DNA of 64,000 nt, taken from positions 49,362,639 through 49,426,638 of the forward strand of contig NC_089220.1 of the NCBI RefSeq assembly GCF_963924675.1, read 5' to 3'. The position numbers and the translations under genes are program-made. Source of the DNA: Phocoena phocoena. Taxonomy: Eukaryota > Chordata > Mammalia > Artiodactyla > Phocoenidae. Below are positions 48,965-62,617 of this stretch, one piece after another (the stretch's first letter is position 1; each line of letters begins with the position of its first letter). The notes beneath the pieces were generated by a model that saw nothing but the letters and a program-made list of their open reading frames with translations, did not search any database and was not told the DNA's origin.

Positions 48965-48979
48965 CTCATTTGTACTTCC
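48965..48979 (-). CDS. ATL1: ATL1 15-nt microexon (residues 518-522, GSTNE)
   Basis: On the - strand: 'ttgccacag' | GGAAGTACAAATGAG | 'gtaagtt'. It encodes Gly-Ser-Thr-Asn-Glu with consensus splice sites at both sides and keeps the frame. These residues are the ones that separate the 558- and 553-residue human isoforms as I recall them, so it is expected to be alternatively included. It lies 1.2 kb from the upstream exon and 1.9 kb from the last exon, in otherwise unremarkable intron. Confidence 0.92.
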
Positions 48980-50158
48980 CTGTGGCAAAGGCAGTTTAAA
49001 AGGGAGAAAAGAAAAGTATATATCCTGCTTCATTAATAGCATTATGATAATCAACTTTGTTTACAGTAGTAATTTGTGAGCATTTAAGAACAAATAACCC
49101 TGCAGAGTTTTTCAGTTTAGATTACATATTTAATGTGAATCTTTTGAAGAACCCAATTCTATATTCATCACAGATTTCAGCATCATATTCTAGGTAGGCT
49201 TTGGGATTTACCTCAAATAGCCTCTCTTCATCTTTTGAGGTTGAAGGGCTATTTGAGGCAGTGGCTCAGAGGATCCAATTTTAATTCATTCTTTTCCCGT
49301 AGTGTTACCATTTATTTATCTCAACTAGATTCTTCAAAGACACACGGCAAATCCATCAGTTACAATTCTCTTTTAAAGAGTATGTATAATTACACTCAAT
49401 GCTGGGAGAACTGTAGCTATTACTTGCTACCTAGAGACCATAAATATTCTTAACTCCAAACTTTTATGAAGAATCTCAACTTTAGCTTCACTAAATTCCC
49501 CTAAATTTAACTGAAGACACTTCCAGAATGACATAGTTGATTATTATTCTAGGTGTGTTTATAATTGTCTCCCCTATCCATACTCAATTATTTGAACAGT
49601 GGACCATGGTGACCCTGGGTTGGTTAATTGAACCATAAAGGACAACTGATCCATAAGCAGCTGATCCAGAGGTTGACCTGGACTCATGCCAGGGCCTGGT
49701 ACAAATGTAAAGTTCAAATAGAGACAATGTGAAGTGATCAGATACTGTGTTTAGGGGTTTTACTAAAAGAGACAGTGCTATGACTTCAGATGGTGGTTTA
49801 CATATGCTCCTAACAAAGCCAGTGCTAGTCAAATGATAGGTTGTAAGTATGAAGTAATGAACATATAATCGAATCACAATCAGCTAAATAAAAACTTGAT
49901 TGTGTTTTCTCACTTAACAGCTTTAACTTTTAGGATAAGAAAAAGTGAAAACACTACCTAATCCACGTATGTTTGAAAAATATTGCAATGTTGACTGGAA
50001 AACAGTTGTGTAGGACTTTACATGTTATATTATAGTTAGCTGTTTGTATCTGGCCATCTTGACAGATTCTAAAGCTCTTGAAGACTGGGGCCCAAGTCTC
50101 CTGTTCACCTGTATATTTACAACATCTAACATAGTGTCCGGAACATAGATAGCATTCA

Positions 50159-50653
<495 letters not shown>

Positions 50654-51876
50654 TCACGCAGTGCACAGTACAACTAGCAACTGTATCACAATTTTGCACT
50701 TAGCTAGTTGAATTTGTTAGAACACATTACTAATCAGAAGGAGCCTGCATTATGTTTCGTCAGCCCACATCTTTCCATACTCCATTTCTATCAGGCGGGA
50801 TTATAAGTGCGACTGGTACTTTATAGGTGACTTATATAAAGCCTTTCTTAATTTTTATTCTCTTTTCGACGTGGGAAGGAATATCCGTGACTTAATCCGA
50901 TTTCCTCACGATGTGGAGGTGAACTGCAAACTCAGTTCATTCATAGAATGAATCCAAATTTAAGAAAACTACTTACAGTCAAGTTCCTGCAGGAAATTTA
51001 TTCTAACTACACTGAACTAATTTTGACCAAATGAAGTTTAATTTAAAACAATGAGCAATGCTATAAAGCCCTAAAGTGAAACTGTGGAAAACATTTCCTT
51101 CAGCAGTTTCACTGATTTTTGTTTGGAGCCCATTCGGTATTTCTTCAAGAGACTAAATGGAAGCATATTAAATGTTCTTGGACCAAATTTTCAACTTTTT
51201 TTTCAAAAGTTACATGGGAAATCTCTGTTACCCATACCATTCACTTATTTGTGATTTACTTATATAAAGGAGACTCTCATTCCACTTCCCCTTTAATTAT
51301 GTTGTAAACACCATTCCATATACTATATTTCTCTTGATTCTAAGACTCTTATCAATTTTGGATGCAATTTTGATTTTATAACATTTTCAGTGGAAAGAAA
51401 ACTCATCACATTAGTAGATACCATAATCATTAGATGCCTCCTAATTCAGAATGTTAAAAAGAGGAAATATAGTACTTAGAAATATTGGTCCTTGCAGTTT
51501 ATTTTTTTCTAACAGGTTTTTATATTTAAGATAGAAATTGGACTGTGGAATGTAGGGAGGTATAGTGGAGAGGGTAGCATATGTTATTTTAGCCACTAGA
51601 TCTTATAAATAGTGGGAAAATCTGTACCCCTCCACCCCCGCAAAATGTGTGTGTTATAAAGAGATAATTCATTTAAAATACATTTAAATTGTGCACACAT
51701 CATGTTCTCTTCTTGATTTGTTTTTAAAATATTTTAGGAATACCATAAAAATGTGATACACATAGTTTGAGAAAGAATAAGTCAAAGCCACTTCTGCATT
51801 TGTATACAGGGTAACTTGGAAGAAAAAAGAATGAGCTCATGGAAGAAATACTGATTTTATTTGAAACATCATTTAA

Positions 51877-52235
51877 GGGACTTCCCTGGTGGCGCAGTGG
51901 TTAAGAATCCGCCTGCCAATGCAGGGGATGCAGGGGACATGGGTTCGAGCCCTGGTCCGGGAAGATCCCACATGCTGTGGAGCAACTAAGCCCATAAGCC
52001 ACAACTACTGAGCTTGTGCTCTAGAGCCCGCGAGCCACAACTACTGAGCCTACGTGCCACAACTACTGAAGCCCGCGTGCCTAGAGCCCCTGCTCTGCAA
52101 CAGGAGAAGCCACCGCAGTGAGAAACCTGCACACCAGAACGAAGAGCAGCCCCCACTTGACGCAACTAGAGAAGGCTCACACACAGCAACGAAGACCCAA
52201 TGCAGCCAAAAATCAATCAATCAATTAATTAATTA
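51877..52235 (+). mobile_element. CHR-type SINE, long form, next to an ATL1 donor
   Basis: Long CHR antisense to ATL1, with duplication aaacatcatttaa at 51864-51876 and 52236-52248. It has an internal 9-nt tandem repeat of tgcagggga before the B box. Its tail begins 32 nt from the exon donor at 52268/52267. Confidence 0.93.
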
Positions 52236-52267
52236 AAACATCATTTAAAATACTATTTAATTCTTAC

Positions 52268-52339
52268 CTCTTCCATTTTTTTATTGTATGTATCCTTGGC
52301 AGTTGCCACGGCTGCTAAATTGTTAGCTTCCGCTGTGGC
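52268..52339 (-). CDS. ATL1: ATL1 exon (residues 350-373)
   Basis: Acceptor gtccgaag|GCCACAGC, donor GGAAGAG|gtaaga; 72 nt encoding [20 protein letters not shown] and KMEE. It is the first helix region of the middle three-helix bundle, which docks on the GTPase domain and swings during membrane tethering. Phase 0 on both sides. Confidence 0.97.
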
Positions 52340-53140
52340 CTTCGGACAAAGTACAAAATATGATGTAAAATGGAATTCATATTTTATTAAACTTCCACAG
52401 GCAGTTTTCATATATGAGCATTATGTGCAAGAAATATGCAAGAACTCAAGGTCATCACATAATTTGAAAAGTGTTGAAATATTTCTACTACATCTTTTAA
52501 AATTAAAACTTCAAAATGCATAAAATATAGTTTACTCAATAAACCATAGTTCTAAAATGAATTTTCATTTAGAAGATTGTTCCTCTTTATAAATATTCTT
52601 AAGCCTTTCACCAAGTATGGGGGGGATCTATAAATCCAAACACATGGGAAATAATATATAGTACATTTTATATATACTAATATATATAAAAATATGTCAA
52701 CTTTAAGGATTACTGATAGAACAGTGTATCACTGATAACAAAAAGAAACCATCAAGAACTTAAGAACTTTAAGAAATAAGTATGGAAAAAGTGAGTTTTT
52801 CCTTTTCTAAGTATAGAGGCCACTTGTTTAAAACCTGCTTTTCTACTTCTTGTTACATGTGTGAATCTAAACCACAGTCTGAGTCTTCTCCAAACAAATT
52901 TAGTACAAAGACAATGCAGACTCTTGTATCTCAGCATGCTAAGTGAGGCTGCTATATGTGTATGTGAAAATGTTTAGATGAACACACAAATGGGTAGTTA
53001 CTAGAAAAATAATCTTCCAATAAGTCATTCCATCTACTATTTATATTTGGTGATTTCCAGCAGCCAGATTGGAGCATATCGTTAGCTTAGCTTTAGTGAC
53101 AGTATGTTTTAGAATGTCAAGCCTCCTGATGAATAAATAC

Positions 53141-53197
53141 CTGTAACATGGATTTGGGATGTGGTAATTCTTCACCTTGATAGATCTTTATATAAGC
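53141..53197 (-). CDS. ATL1: ATL1 exon (residues 331-349)
   Basis: Acceptor after a long T-tract (reverse of the A-rich 53198-53233) 'tttttag'|GCTTATATA; donor TTACAG|gtattt. 57 nt encode AYIKIYQGEELPHPKSMLQ, the linker joining the GTPase domain to the middle domain. Phase 0 on both sides. Confidence 0.97.
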
Positions 53198-54345
53198 CTA
53201 AAAAAAAAAAGAGAAAAAGAAAAAAAGAAAAAGACTCACGTTCAAGTAATTGCGTTCAATATATCTCTAAGCCTGTTAAATTGTATTCTAAGGTCTAAGG
53301 TCTTGACGGTTCAAAAAAATAAATAAAGTCTTGATAGTTTCAGGAACTGTTATCTCTTTCTCATACTTTAATTCCCTCTTTCTTAATTCTTGTTCCCTTT
53401 TCTGAAAGGTCCTCTTCACACATCTCCACTTGCCAATCCCACCCTTCTTAAAGGCTTAACTCGATACCACCTCCTTTAAAACTTTCTCAGATCCCTCTGC
53501 TAGGAGTAACATTTCTTTTTCAGTTACTCACAGGAATTTGTACCTGCTGCTGCCACAAGCTTTATGGAACAGATCTGTTCAAGGGCCCTGAGTCTCCTAC
53601 TAAATTCTAAGCTCCTCCACAGTGTTTTCTGCACAGCAAGAATTCAAATTTTAGATAAATAACATGTCATTGCTGAGAGTGGTGAAGGTAAATAATCACA
53701 CAGGAGATATACAACCACATTTTAAATGACAAAACGTGGATTTTAAAAATTGATATTTTAGTCCTTGGAGCATCAATCTAAAAATTATATTGGTAACCGA
53801 AATCTATATATGTGTGTTGGTTACAAAAAAAAGTGTTATATTTGGGGCTCCCTGAGGTAAATAGGTAAATGCAAATTAAAATAGTTCCACTTCACATTGG
53901 CCCTTGGTGCAGAGAGCAGGAAGTGTGGAAGAATTTTCTCCAGGAGGAAGGCAAAGTATAGCCTGTTAGGGAAAATCTTCAGAATGAAGGTGAAATTCAG
54001 TATAGGTCATGACTGAAGACTAAGTGGTATGAACCCTGGGAAACATCTCCTCCCTCAAAAAGAGATAGACTTTTCCAACTCCAGGATACATTTATGTTTC
54101 AAAATATATTTCCCTCAAGATGAAAGGCGATAGTAAAGTTACCTCAAGGAGTTTTCTCAAAAAATAATTTCAGAAAGCAAGCTCCTCTTGGGAGTCTAAC
54201 CTTTTTAAAAATCATTTCTGTATATTCCTCATGCCTTTGCCCCTATATTACAAAGTCTATAATTTTTTGTTGTTTAAAACAGGAACTGCATTCCAAACAT
54301 GTCAAATCTAAGTACTCACAACTTCTCTAGAAATGAGAGTGATAC

Positions 54346-54473
54346 CTTGAAGTACTCCACCAGACCTCGGCAGGTGATTTTGTTCCCATTGATCTCTTTA
54401 ATGTCTAGGCTCTCAGGACTAAGTAGCCAAGGAATGAGTATTTTCAAGTTTTTGATGAATTCTTCATCTATTT
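54346..54473 (-). CDS. ATL1: ATL1 exon (residues 288-330)
   Basis: Acceptor acttgtag|AAATAGATG, donor TTCAAG|gtatca; 128 nt, starting with the last two bases of Glu 288. It encodes [20 protein letters not shown] and [21 protein letters not shown]. This is the C-terminal part of the large GTPase domain and contains the conserved '[10 protein letters not shown]' stretch of the GBP/atlastin family. Confidence 0.97.
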
Positions 54474-55055
54474 CTACAAGTAAAAGCAAATTCATCATTT
54501 AAAAAATCCTATCCAGCCCTCCATGCCATAAAATAAAACATCCTTTGATTTCCTCTGTTTCTTCCCCAGTGATAAAGCTACTACTTACTTTCCCATCATC
54601 TAAATTACTCCCGAAACCCACTTTTCTCAGGGTGAACGATACTCCTCGCCCAAACTCCTATGGCTGATCTTTCTTATCTTCACTCCAATTACTTATTTAT
54701 CTTGTCTTCCACCTATAAAATAGCTTTCTTGATATTAAATGCTATACAAATGTTTTACACCCCATTCACATAACCAGTTCATGTATTCTGATGCCTTTAA
54801 GTCCTGTTCACGGTTCATGGTTTTATATATATAGGGTCATAAAGGAGGGAAAGGGTGGATATTTACTGCTTTCTAAGATGTATTCCCTCCAGAAAATGTA
54901 TCCAAAAGTTGTTCTGTATCTAGTGTGCCCACCTTAGGACAAGTGTATAGAAGTGGGGAAGGTGTGGTAACTACGACTCAAGTTCAAAAAGATAGTGATG
55001 CTGCTGCTGCTTCTAGTAGTGAAACGCAGCAACACACAATAACACTGAAAAAGGC

Positions 55056-55271
55056 TGGGTTTCCCTGGTGGCGCAGTGGTTGAGAGTCCGCCTGCCGATG
55101 CAGGGGACACGGGTTCGTGCCCCGGTCCGGGAGGATCCCACATGCCGCGGAGGGGCTGGGCCCGTGAGCCATGGCCGCTGAGCCTTCGCGTCCGGAGTCT
55201 GTGCTCCGCAACGGGAGAGGCCACAACAGTGAGAGGCCCGCGTACCGCCAAAAAAAACCCAAAAAAACCCC
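55056..55271 (+). mobile_element. CHR SINE, short form, young
   Basis: Near-consensus short CHR with an A/C-rich tail. Perfect 15-bp duplication aacactgaaaaaggc at 55041-55055 and 55272-55286. Antisense to ATL1 in its intron. Confidence 0.95.
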
Positions 55272-55637
55272 AAACACTGAAAAAGGCAATGGAGGCCTCA
55301 TAGCTAGTGGATCAGAGGTAGTCTGAGTTATTTGGTACAATTGATTGCCCATGACCCATTTTATAGCATTAGGTTCAAACTTAACATTACAGATTTAGCA
55401 CAGTAATACAGAAAACAGATCTTCAGAGAAGTCTTTTGAACACAGCAAAATATTTTTTTTTAGCAATAATTTTTTAAATCATTATTTCAAAACATATAGA
55501 AAACTACATAAGAAGCAAGATATGTCCAGAGACTTGGTATCTAAGAAAATGCAGTAACTGCCTATAATTTTTTCAATCTGAATTTCAGCAGAGTCACTGA
55601 GTTTTCAGGCTTTGGGATTGGTGATTTCTGAGGTCTT

Positions 55638-55665
55638 TTTTTTTTTTTTTTCTTTTTTTTTTTTT
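55638..55665. mobile_element. Poly(T) tract flanked by a 13-bp direct repeat
   Basis: 28 nt of T with a single C, between identical copies of tttctgaggtctt (55625-55637 and 55666-55678). The layout is that of a retroposed poly(A) tail with no element body. Confidence 0.6.
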
Positions 55666-58403
55666 TTTCTGAGGTCTTAAGGATAAAGATTCAAACCTTA
55701 TGATTGTGTTTGCGTGTTCCCTGCTTGTTATTATGACCCCAACATACACTGAAATACTAGTTTACATAAGAATTTATGGTTCTCTTCTCTTGCTTACTGC
55801 TTTTATGACATGTATGAGCATGCCACTGGAAATTCTTCCAACTTTTTTGCTTCATGTTTTGTACAGCTTTGAAATTTGTGTCCATATTGCATGAGGACTT
55901 GGACAGGAGTTCATTCAAATTTATTTTTCTGTTTGCACTGTACCAATTTTTACTGATAATTGTGCTTTGTATCCGTATAGGCTTGTTCAAATGTATTTAT
56001 TATTGTGGTTTGCTTTTAGTTACCGATTTTCACTGAAATACTGGTATTTGTATTATGTTACTATGCTCCTTTGTTGTGTTTTGTTGCCTACTATGTATTC
56101 GTATTCATCGATGCTAACAGTTTTCTTTTTTGCTATATGATTTTATGCTTTTTTCAACATTAGTAGAATATTACTATATATCTAGAATATATGAATTCTT
56201 CCTGAATTTCTGTATAAAACAAAAAGATTTCTCCTTATAAAACCACTTTAAAATCACCTTCAAAACATGTACTTAAATTCCACTCCCCCCACAAATTTCC
56301 TTATAAAATTGTTAATGGGATAAGATACAACCTGTGTATCTAATGCACCAACAACTGTGTTAATTATCATCAAAGTAACCAGCGTCACAGCATACATTTG
56401 GATTAAAAATGTGTTCTGAAGATAGCATTAGCCATAGTCTATTTCTACAAGTGTGCTGAAAGAGTATGTGAGAAACTATCATCAAAGAATTTTTGCACAA
56501 TTGTTTGTTCAAAGACATTTCTTCCCCAGAGGCAACCACTCAGATGCCAGCCCTCTGGAGAACAGCATGGCCAGCAGACAAGACATCCTGGATAGAAATA
56601 ACACCACATTATAAGATTCAGGATGGAAAAATAATGTAGATAGCAGACTTTCAAAACTGCCCAAAGAAACACTGAGGCAAAGCAGAACATTTGGGCACAC
56701 AGAAGGATTTAGCAGCAGTCCTATAAAGTCTCAATTAAAATGGAAATTTGATGGGCAACTGAAGCTGCCTTTCATTTCTCTTTCTCTCGGGCTAGCCACT
56801 TTGGTAAACTCGCAACGTATGGATAACTGTAAACCAACTGTATGAGTCAATATATGTTTAGCCATGTGAGTAAAATTTGATGGAGAACAAATCTATTAAA
56901 AAGTACAATTTATATCTGCATGATTTGTCTTAAACTCTCTCCCTGAGTTCTTTCATTGCAAACTGTATCCATTAATTTAAGAACTGTAGCTGTGTACTAC
57001 AGGAATGAAACAAGGCAGAGTACTTTTTTGTCCCAGTAAAGGACTGTTGTTGAAGGCCTGCCCCTGCTCTGCCTGTTTATGGCTCTCCAACCCCAGAGAA
57101 GAAAGAAAGGCCTTGTGGGAGCCCTCTCTTTATGTAACTTATTCAAAACACATTGAAGCCATTAGGTAATTGCACAGTATCAAGAGGTCTGTGTGCTCAC
57201 TAGCGGGTTGGAATTCGTAAGTGACAGCGAAATTGTAGGATCCTGGAATCCATGCGTTAATATGTGCCTACAGCTGTCTGTTCTGTTGTATAAAGAAGAG
57301 ACAATTTAAAACATGTATAAAAACAATGCTGATGATCGAGAAATTGGGGGTTCTATTTATGATATTAGCTGCCATAGTGAAATATAAGGTATCTGAGAAT
57401 AAACGCCATGGATACATGGGGAAAACAATAGGTTTGCTTTTCAAACTTGCCAGTTGCATACAACTGGACACAATGTTATGTTGTCCTTTTTAAAAGTAAT
57501 TTCAAAGCCCTTTGAGAACAACTGTGCTTCAAAGCTTGTTATGTCACTGTCTCATCACCCCTGGCACAATGCAGAAAGGCCACAGTAAATTAAGCAAATG
57601 TCCAAACTCAGTGGTGTACTCAATGCTAGGCTTACAAGTAAAAAAGTCAGAAATGTCTTTGTACCACCTTGTATCAACTGCAAAGCAAATATCTAAAGAC
57701 CTGGTGATTATTAGGCAAGATTAGCTTCTGCTTCTGCAGACCCCTGCCTCCACCTCCCACTGCCCACCCCCACCCCCGTTTTTTTTTTTTAACAATTTGA
57801 GTTGCTTTGGAATCTTTAAACATTAGTCATGCCTCTGTTTAAGAGATAATTACATGCTGTTAGTTTGAAAAACACTCTGGTGCTTTTGGTTTTTTTAAGA
57901 AACTGGTCCTCATCCAGAAGAGGATTTCATTATTACTGAAGTTTTTAATGATGTATAATCAAATTCTTTAGCAGTAGTTTTAAAGAGCTTCACTTCAGTA
58001 CTATGCAATATTTCTATCTCTAATTATATAACTTAACACAAACATTCCAATAATATAGGCATCTATTTTCCTTTTTCGTGTAAATAAGGAAAATTAAAAA
58101 GGAAGATATTAAGGAGCATTTCTCAATACAGAGGTGAGCAGGAACCTAGGAGAAAGGGCGAGGGTTACTGCCTCCCAGGTGAATGCAGGATTTAGCCTAT
58201 TTTCTCAGTGTGCGTCTTCAGTACCCATAGAATCCCATAGTTCACCAAGGAGGTACTCTAGCCTGAGCCCGGGATTCCCAATCCTCCTGAAAATTTCCAA
58301 TCATCAGCCTCACATCAGTGGATAAACAAAACTAGCAGCCATAAACCCAACGGATAAAATGACATTTTTGTAATCAGACTAAGTGACATAAACGAATACA
58401 TTA

Positions 58404-58583
<180 letters not shown>

Positions 58584-59650
58584 CTACTTTCAACACAAAT
58601 TGAACTCCAAAAGAATTCTGTGGCATTTATATTTGCTGTGTCTGTCTGGTCACAATGATAAAAAAAAAATGACATGACAGGGCTGATACTAAATATGGAA
58701 AAGTTTGGGGTGAATTTGCCACATGGCCATATCTAAGTATAGCATACATATGGCATTATTATTACAATTAACAAATATCTACTCTTACGCTAACTTAGAT
58801 GGGCCTTCCCATTTTTTAGTATAAATCAGTGGGGTTTTACTCTAGCTAGTTCCTACAAATTCAAATTTTAAATCAAAGTACTCACAAGAGACATGAGGAG
58901 ATCATAAGATATTCCTACCTTCTTTTCAGGAGGTACTCAAGACAGCCTCTTGTCACCTGGTAGGTATACATTTAAATTCTAGAAAGGCATCTGGATAGTT
59001 GGATGTTTACTTAAAAGCTAAACTGCCCCCTTTTTTCACATGCATTTGACATTTAACAGTACAAACTACCCTAAAAGTAACTATAACTTAAAAAGGTAAG
59101 CTTAGAGATTCTGATTATCGAGGTAGATTTTTTAATCTCCATTTTTTTTTTCTGATTACTCAGTAGGTATTTTGGGAGATATCTGTTCAGTGTAAATAAT
59201 TCACTCACTATTGAACTATCATGACACAGCAAGTGGAAAGCCTCCTAATATCACCTTCTGTGAACTACTAGCAAAATGTCCTAAGATTGACTTTGGGGAT
59301 TTCAAAAATTAAATATTTCTGTTAAATTGACCTTAAACCTCTACTAAAACACGAATCCATATATTTGTACTGTCAGTCTTGAACAGATTTAATTCTTCAA
59401 ATGAAAAGTTTTATCTTTAGGAATAAATCATGGTTTTATAGATATTTACAAAAGAACTCTTTTTCTGTATCATAATTATTGATAATGTTTACGGTTGTAA
59501 CTCTGACATTATTTTAAGTATCAATCTTAGTTTGTTCATAGAGATACTATGAAGGTCAAATGAGATTGTGGCTACTGAGTATCTATTCAGCAAATCATTC
59601 AAAAATAATTTAGGTTACTATTGGCGAAATTTCATGCATCTAAATAGTTA

Positions 59651-59749
<99 letters not shown>

Positions 59750-60509
59750 CTAAGAAACAATAAGAAGAAAAGATTGTTAAAGGAACTCTAAATTTCCTCC
59801 CTCTGTTTTTTATTGAAATATATTAGATATTATTGTCATTTGAATAGTGTTCTTCTCCACATAATGGAATTAATAAGCAAACATGAAACCTAAGAAAGTT
59901 GTTTCTGAGCAATCTCCCCGCTCTGAGATCATCCTCCCTGTTTCCACTGAATGTGAACAGAAAGCTGCTCCCAAACTGATTATTAAAGTTACATAGTGCC
60001 ATTCAGCCAGTTTGGGGCATGTCTGTCAGTTTTCAGGAAGCTTTTTATGAAGATTCAAGTTTTATTTGAGGAAAGTTTTCTCCTTTCATTTGTCTAAATA
60101 TTTTTCCTCTATTACATTTGTTCTACTCTCTTCTGCAGGGGCTCTCCTTATGCATACCTGGTAGGCAGAGGGGGGAGAATCCAGGTTTTGTGGGGCCCTG
60201 AAGGTTATACAATCTGGTGGAGGGGGAGGGCTCAATAGGAAAAAGGTACAAAAATGGGCTTGAAAGTTAATATTTATTTAGAGTAAGATACCTCTGTAAT
60301 ACTTTTTTTCCCCCAGTTTTCAGCTACAAATGCTTTGATCACTTCTTCATATGATAGTTTTGAAATATTTTCTGTTGGAAAGCTAATTCAGTCTTTCCTC
60401 TAACAAGGGCAAAACTTTTTATTATAAAAATGTTTTTATTATTAATAGTTTAGAAATATTTCAGCTTCACAATTTGTTATTTGTAATATCATATACATTT
60501 TTAGTTTCT

Positions 60510-60625
60510 TCATCTGTCAAATAGAAATAATAATGGAACATGTCTCACAGGAATACTAAATGAGATAATATATATAAGGCATTTTGAACAGCGCCAGGCA
60601 CCTAATGCTATGTTAGCTATTTGAT
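60510..60625 (+). repeat. MIR fragment
   Basis: 'tttcttcatctgtcaaatag' to 'ggcacctaatgctatgttag' follows the MIR core. Confidence 0.65.
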
Positions 60626-60889
60626 TTTTATTTCAATGGCCACATAATATTTTCGTACACGGATAGGCCATAGTTTATTTTGCCATTCTCCTAGATGTCT
60701 TCCAGTTTTTCTATTATTCTAAGAAATACATTGATAAACATTCTTGAAGCTGAATATTTGTTCACATCCAGAAGGATTTTATCAGGAACTGTTTCCCAAA
60801 TTAGAGTAATCAGTAGAATCATTCGAGAGGCTTCTAAAAGTACAGAATTCTTGGGTCCCACCTCATACCTACTGAAACCAAAGTAAGAG

Positions 60890-61130
60890 TAGCTTTCATT
60901 TATTGAGTGCCTATTATAAGCCAACCACAATACCAGAATTATATACATGGTATTTCATGCACTCCTGCAACAGCCCCAAGAGAGGTTATAATTTATTATT
61001 CACCTTAAAAGAGATATATAAAGATCACCTCCACCCTCACCTGACATTAAGTAATATGCCCAAAGCCACACAGCCAGAGTAGAAGAGTTGGAATTTAAAC
61101 TGGGGACTTATTCAAAATCCCTGCTGCACT
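60890..61130 (-). repeat. MIR, antisense
   Basis: 'tttattgagtgcctattata' to 'cccaaagccacacagccaga' is the antisense MIR order, nearly full length. Confidence 0.75.
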
Positions 61131-61639
61131 GCCTCAGAGTTAAGTATAAAACATATAGTTTACAATCTGAGGCATTAAAGCACTCTTTTATAAGTTAGAT
61201 TAAGTTATACTTCAAATTTTAGTTTCTGTAAAAACGTAGGAAGTTGAGAAAAAGTAAGAATATTTAATGAATTTAGCTATCTTTAAATATTCTAAGAGTT
61301 TACATCTTTGGGTTTCTAATTGAAGCTTTTAGTCTTCCCCATTAAAATTTACTATCTCTTTTAAGCTATAGGTTCCTTTTTCATCCCTTTTTTCCCTTTA
61401 CAGTTTATCTGTTGAAGAACCCGGGAATTTGACATGTAGAGATTCCCACAATCTGGACCTTGCTGACTGCATATTCACGGGGCAGTTCAACATGTTCTTT
61501 TGTCCTCTGGATTTCCTGCAAACTGGCAGCTGGATGTAGAGGCTTGATCTGACTCCGGTTTTATTTTTTTGGCAAGACTATAGGAAGCAGAGTGTTCTTT
61601 TATTAGGAGGCACATAGTATATGATTATTTCTCCTTTGG

Positions 61640-61930
61640 TGAAGTTATGTCATCTTTGCTTAACTGAAGCTCATTCTTCAGTAGATTTCTCATTAAGGGC
61701 TCATGGAAACAACATTCTTTGTGTTCTTACACGCTGATAACAGTTTGTGCCCTTTATAAGTGAAAGTCAGTTTTGCTGGATATAAAATCCTTGGCTCACA
61801 CTTTCTTACCTTAAACAGGGACTCTTCTTAGTTTGCATTATGGATATTTCTTGTTTCACTACAGTGGAAGCCTGACCCCCCACCCCTCTCTCCCTCTCAC
61901 CCCTCTCTCTTTCTCTCTCTCTCTCTCTCT

Positions 61931-61982
<52 letters not shown>

Positions 61983-62060
61983 CTGTGGATTCTTGTGGGG
62001 AGAGGAGAGGTTCTTGTGGAGAGGAGACTTTTAAAACATCTATATACACTATCTTTAAAT
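61640..62060 (-). mobile_element. Old L1 ORF1-region fragment, antisense
   Basis: 'gtcagttttgctggatataaa' type sequence (about 61768-61788) marks reversed L1 ORF1. The limits are vague and the stretch is broken by a simple repeat. Confidence 0.45.
61888..61981. repeat. (TC)n(TG)n microsatellite
   Basis: A CT-rich run, then about 24 TG units to 61981. Confidence 0.95.
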
Positions 62061-62407
62061 AGTTCACTATCTTTAGATAGATGGCCATTCTTTTGTCAAA
62101 ATATGATAATTTGTATTTAGAACACTTCTACCTAAAACATGCATTTTGAAAACAGAGGTTAGCTAAGAAGCAACTTTTGCAAAATAGAGGCTCATGAACC
62201 AGGATAAATGAAACCAACTATGTGGATTTGGCAATTTTCACATTTTTCTTGGGAGCGTTTAGTCTCATTTCTTGGTCTTTTTCACTGGGCATCTTCCCAA
62301 GTCAACATAATGAGGACCATGTGTAGAACAGGATCAAAGATGAAGTCTTATTTTCTTAATAAGCAATCTATATTCTATCTCCCTATAGTGTCAAATTCCA
62401 AGTTCCC

Positions 62408-62584
62408 GGGGCTTCCCTGGTGGCGCAGTGGTTGAGAGCCCGCCTGCCGATGCAGGGGACATGGGTTCGTGCCCCGGTCCGGGAAGATCCCACATGCCGC
62501 GGAGCGGCTGGGCCCACGAGCTATGGCCGCTGAGCCTGCGCCCCGCAACGGGAGAGGCCCCAACAGTGAGAGGCCCGCATACCA

Positions 62585-62612
<28 letters not shown>
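62408..62612 (+). mobile_element. CHR SINE, short form, young, internally deleted
   Basis: Near-consensus short CHR missing about 15 nt in the body, with a long pure poly(A) tail. Perfect duplication aaattccaagttccc at 62393-62407 and 62613-62627. Confidence 0.95.
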
Positions 62613-62617
<5 letters not shown>

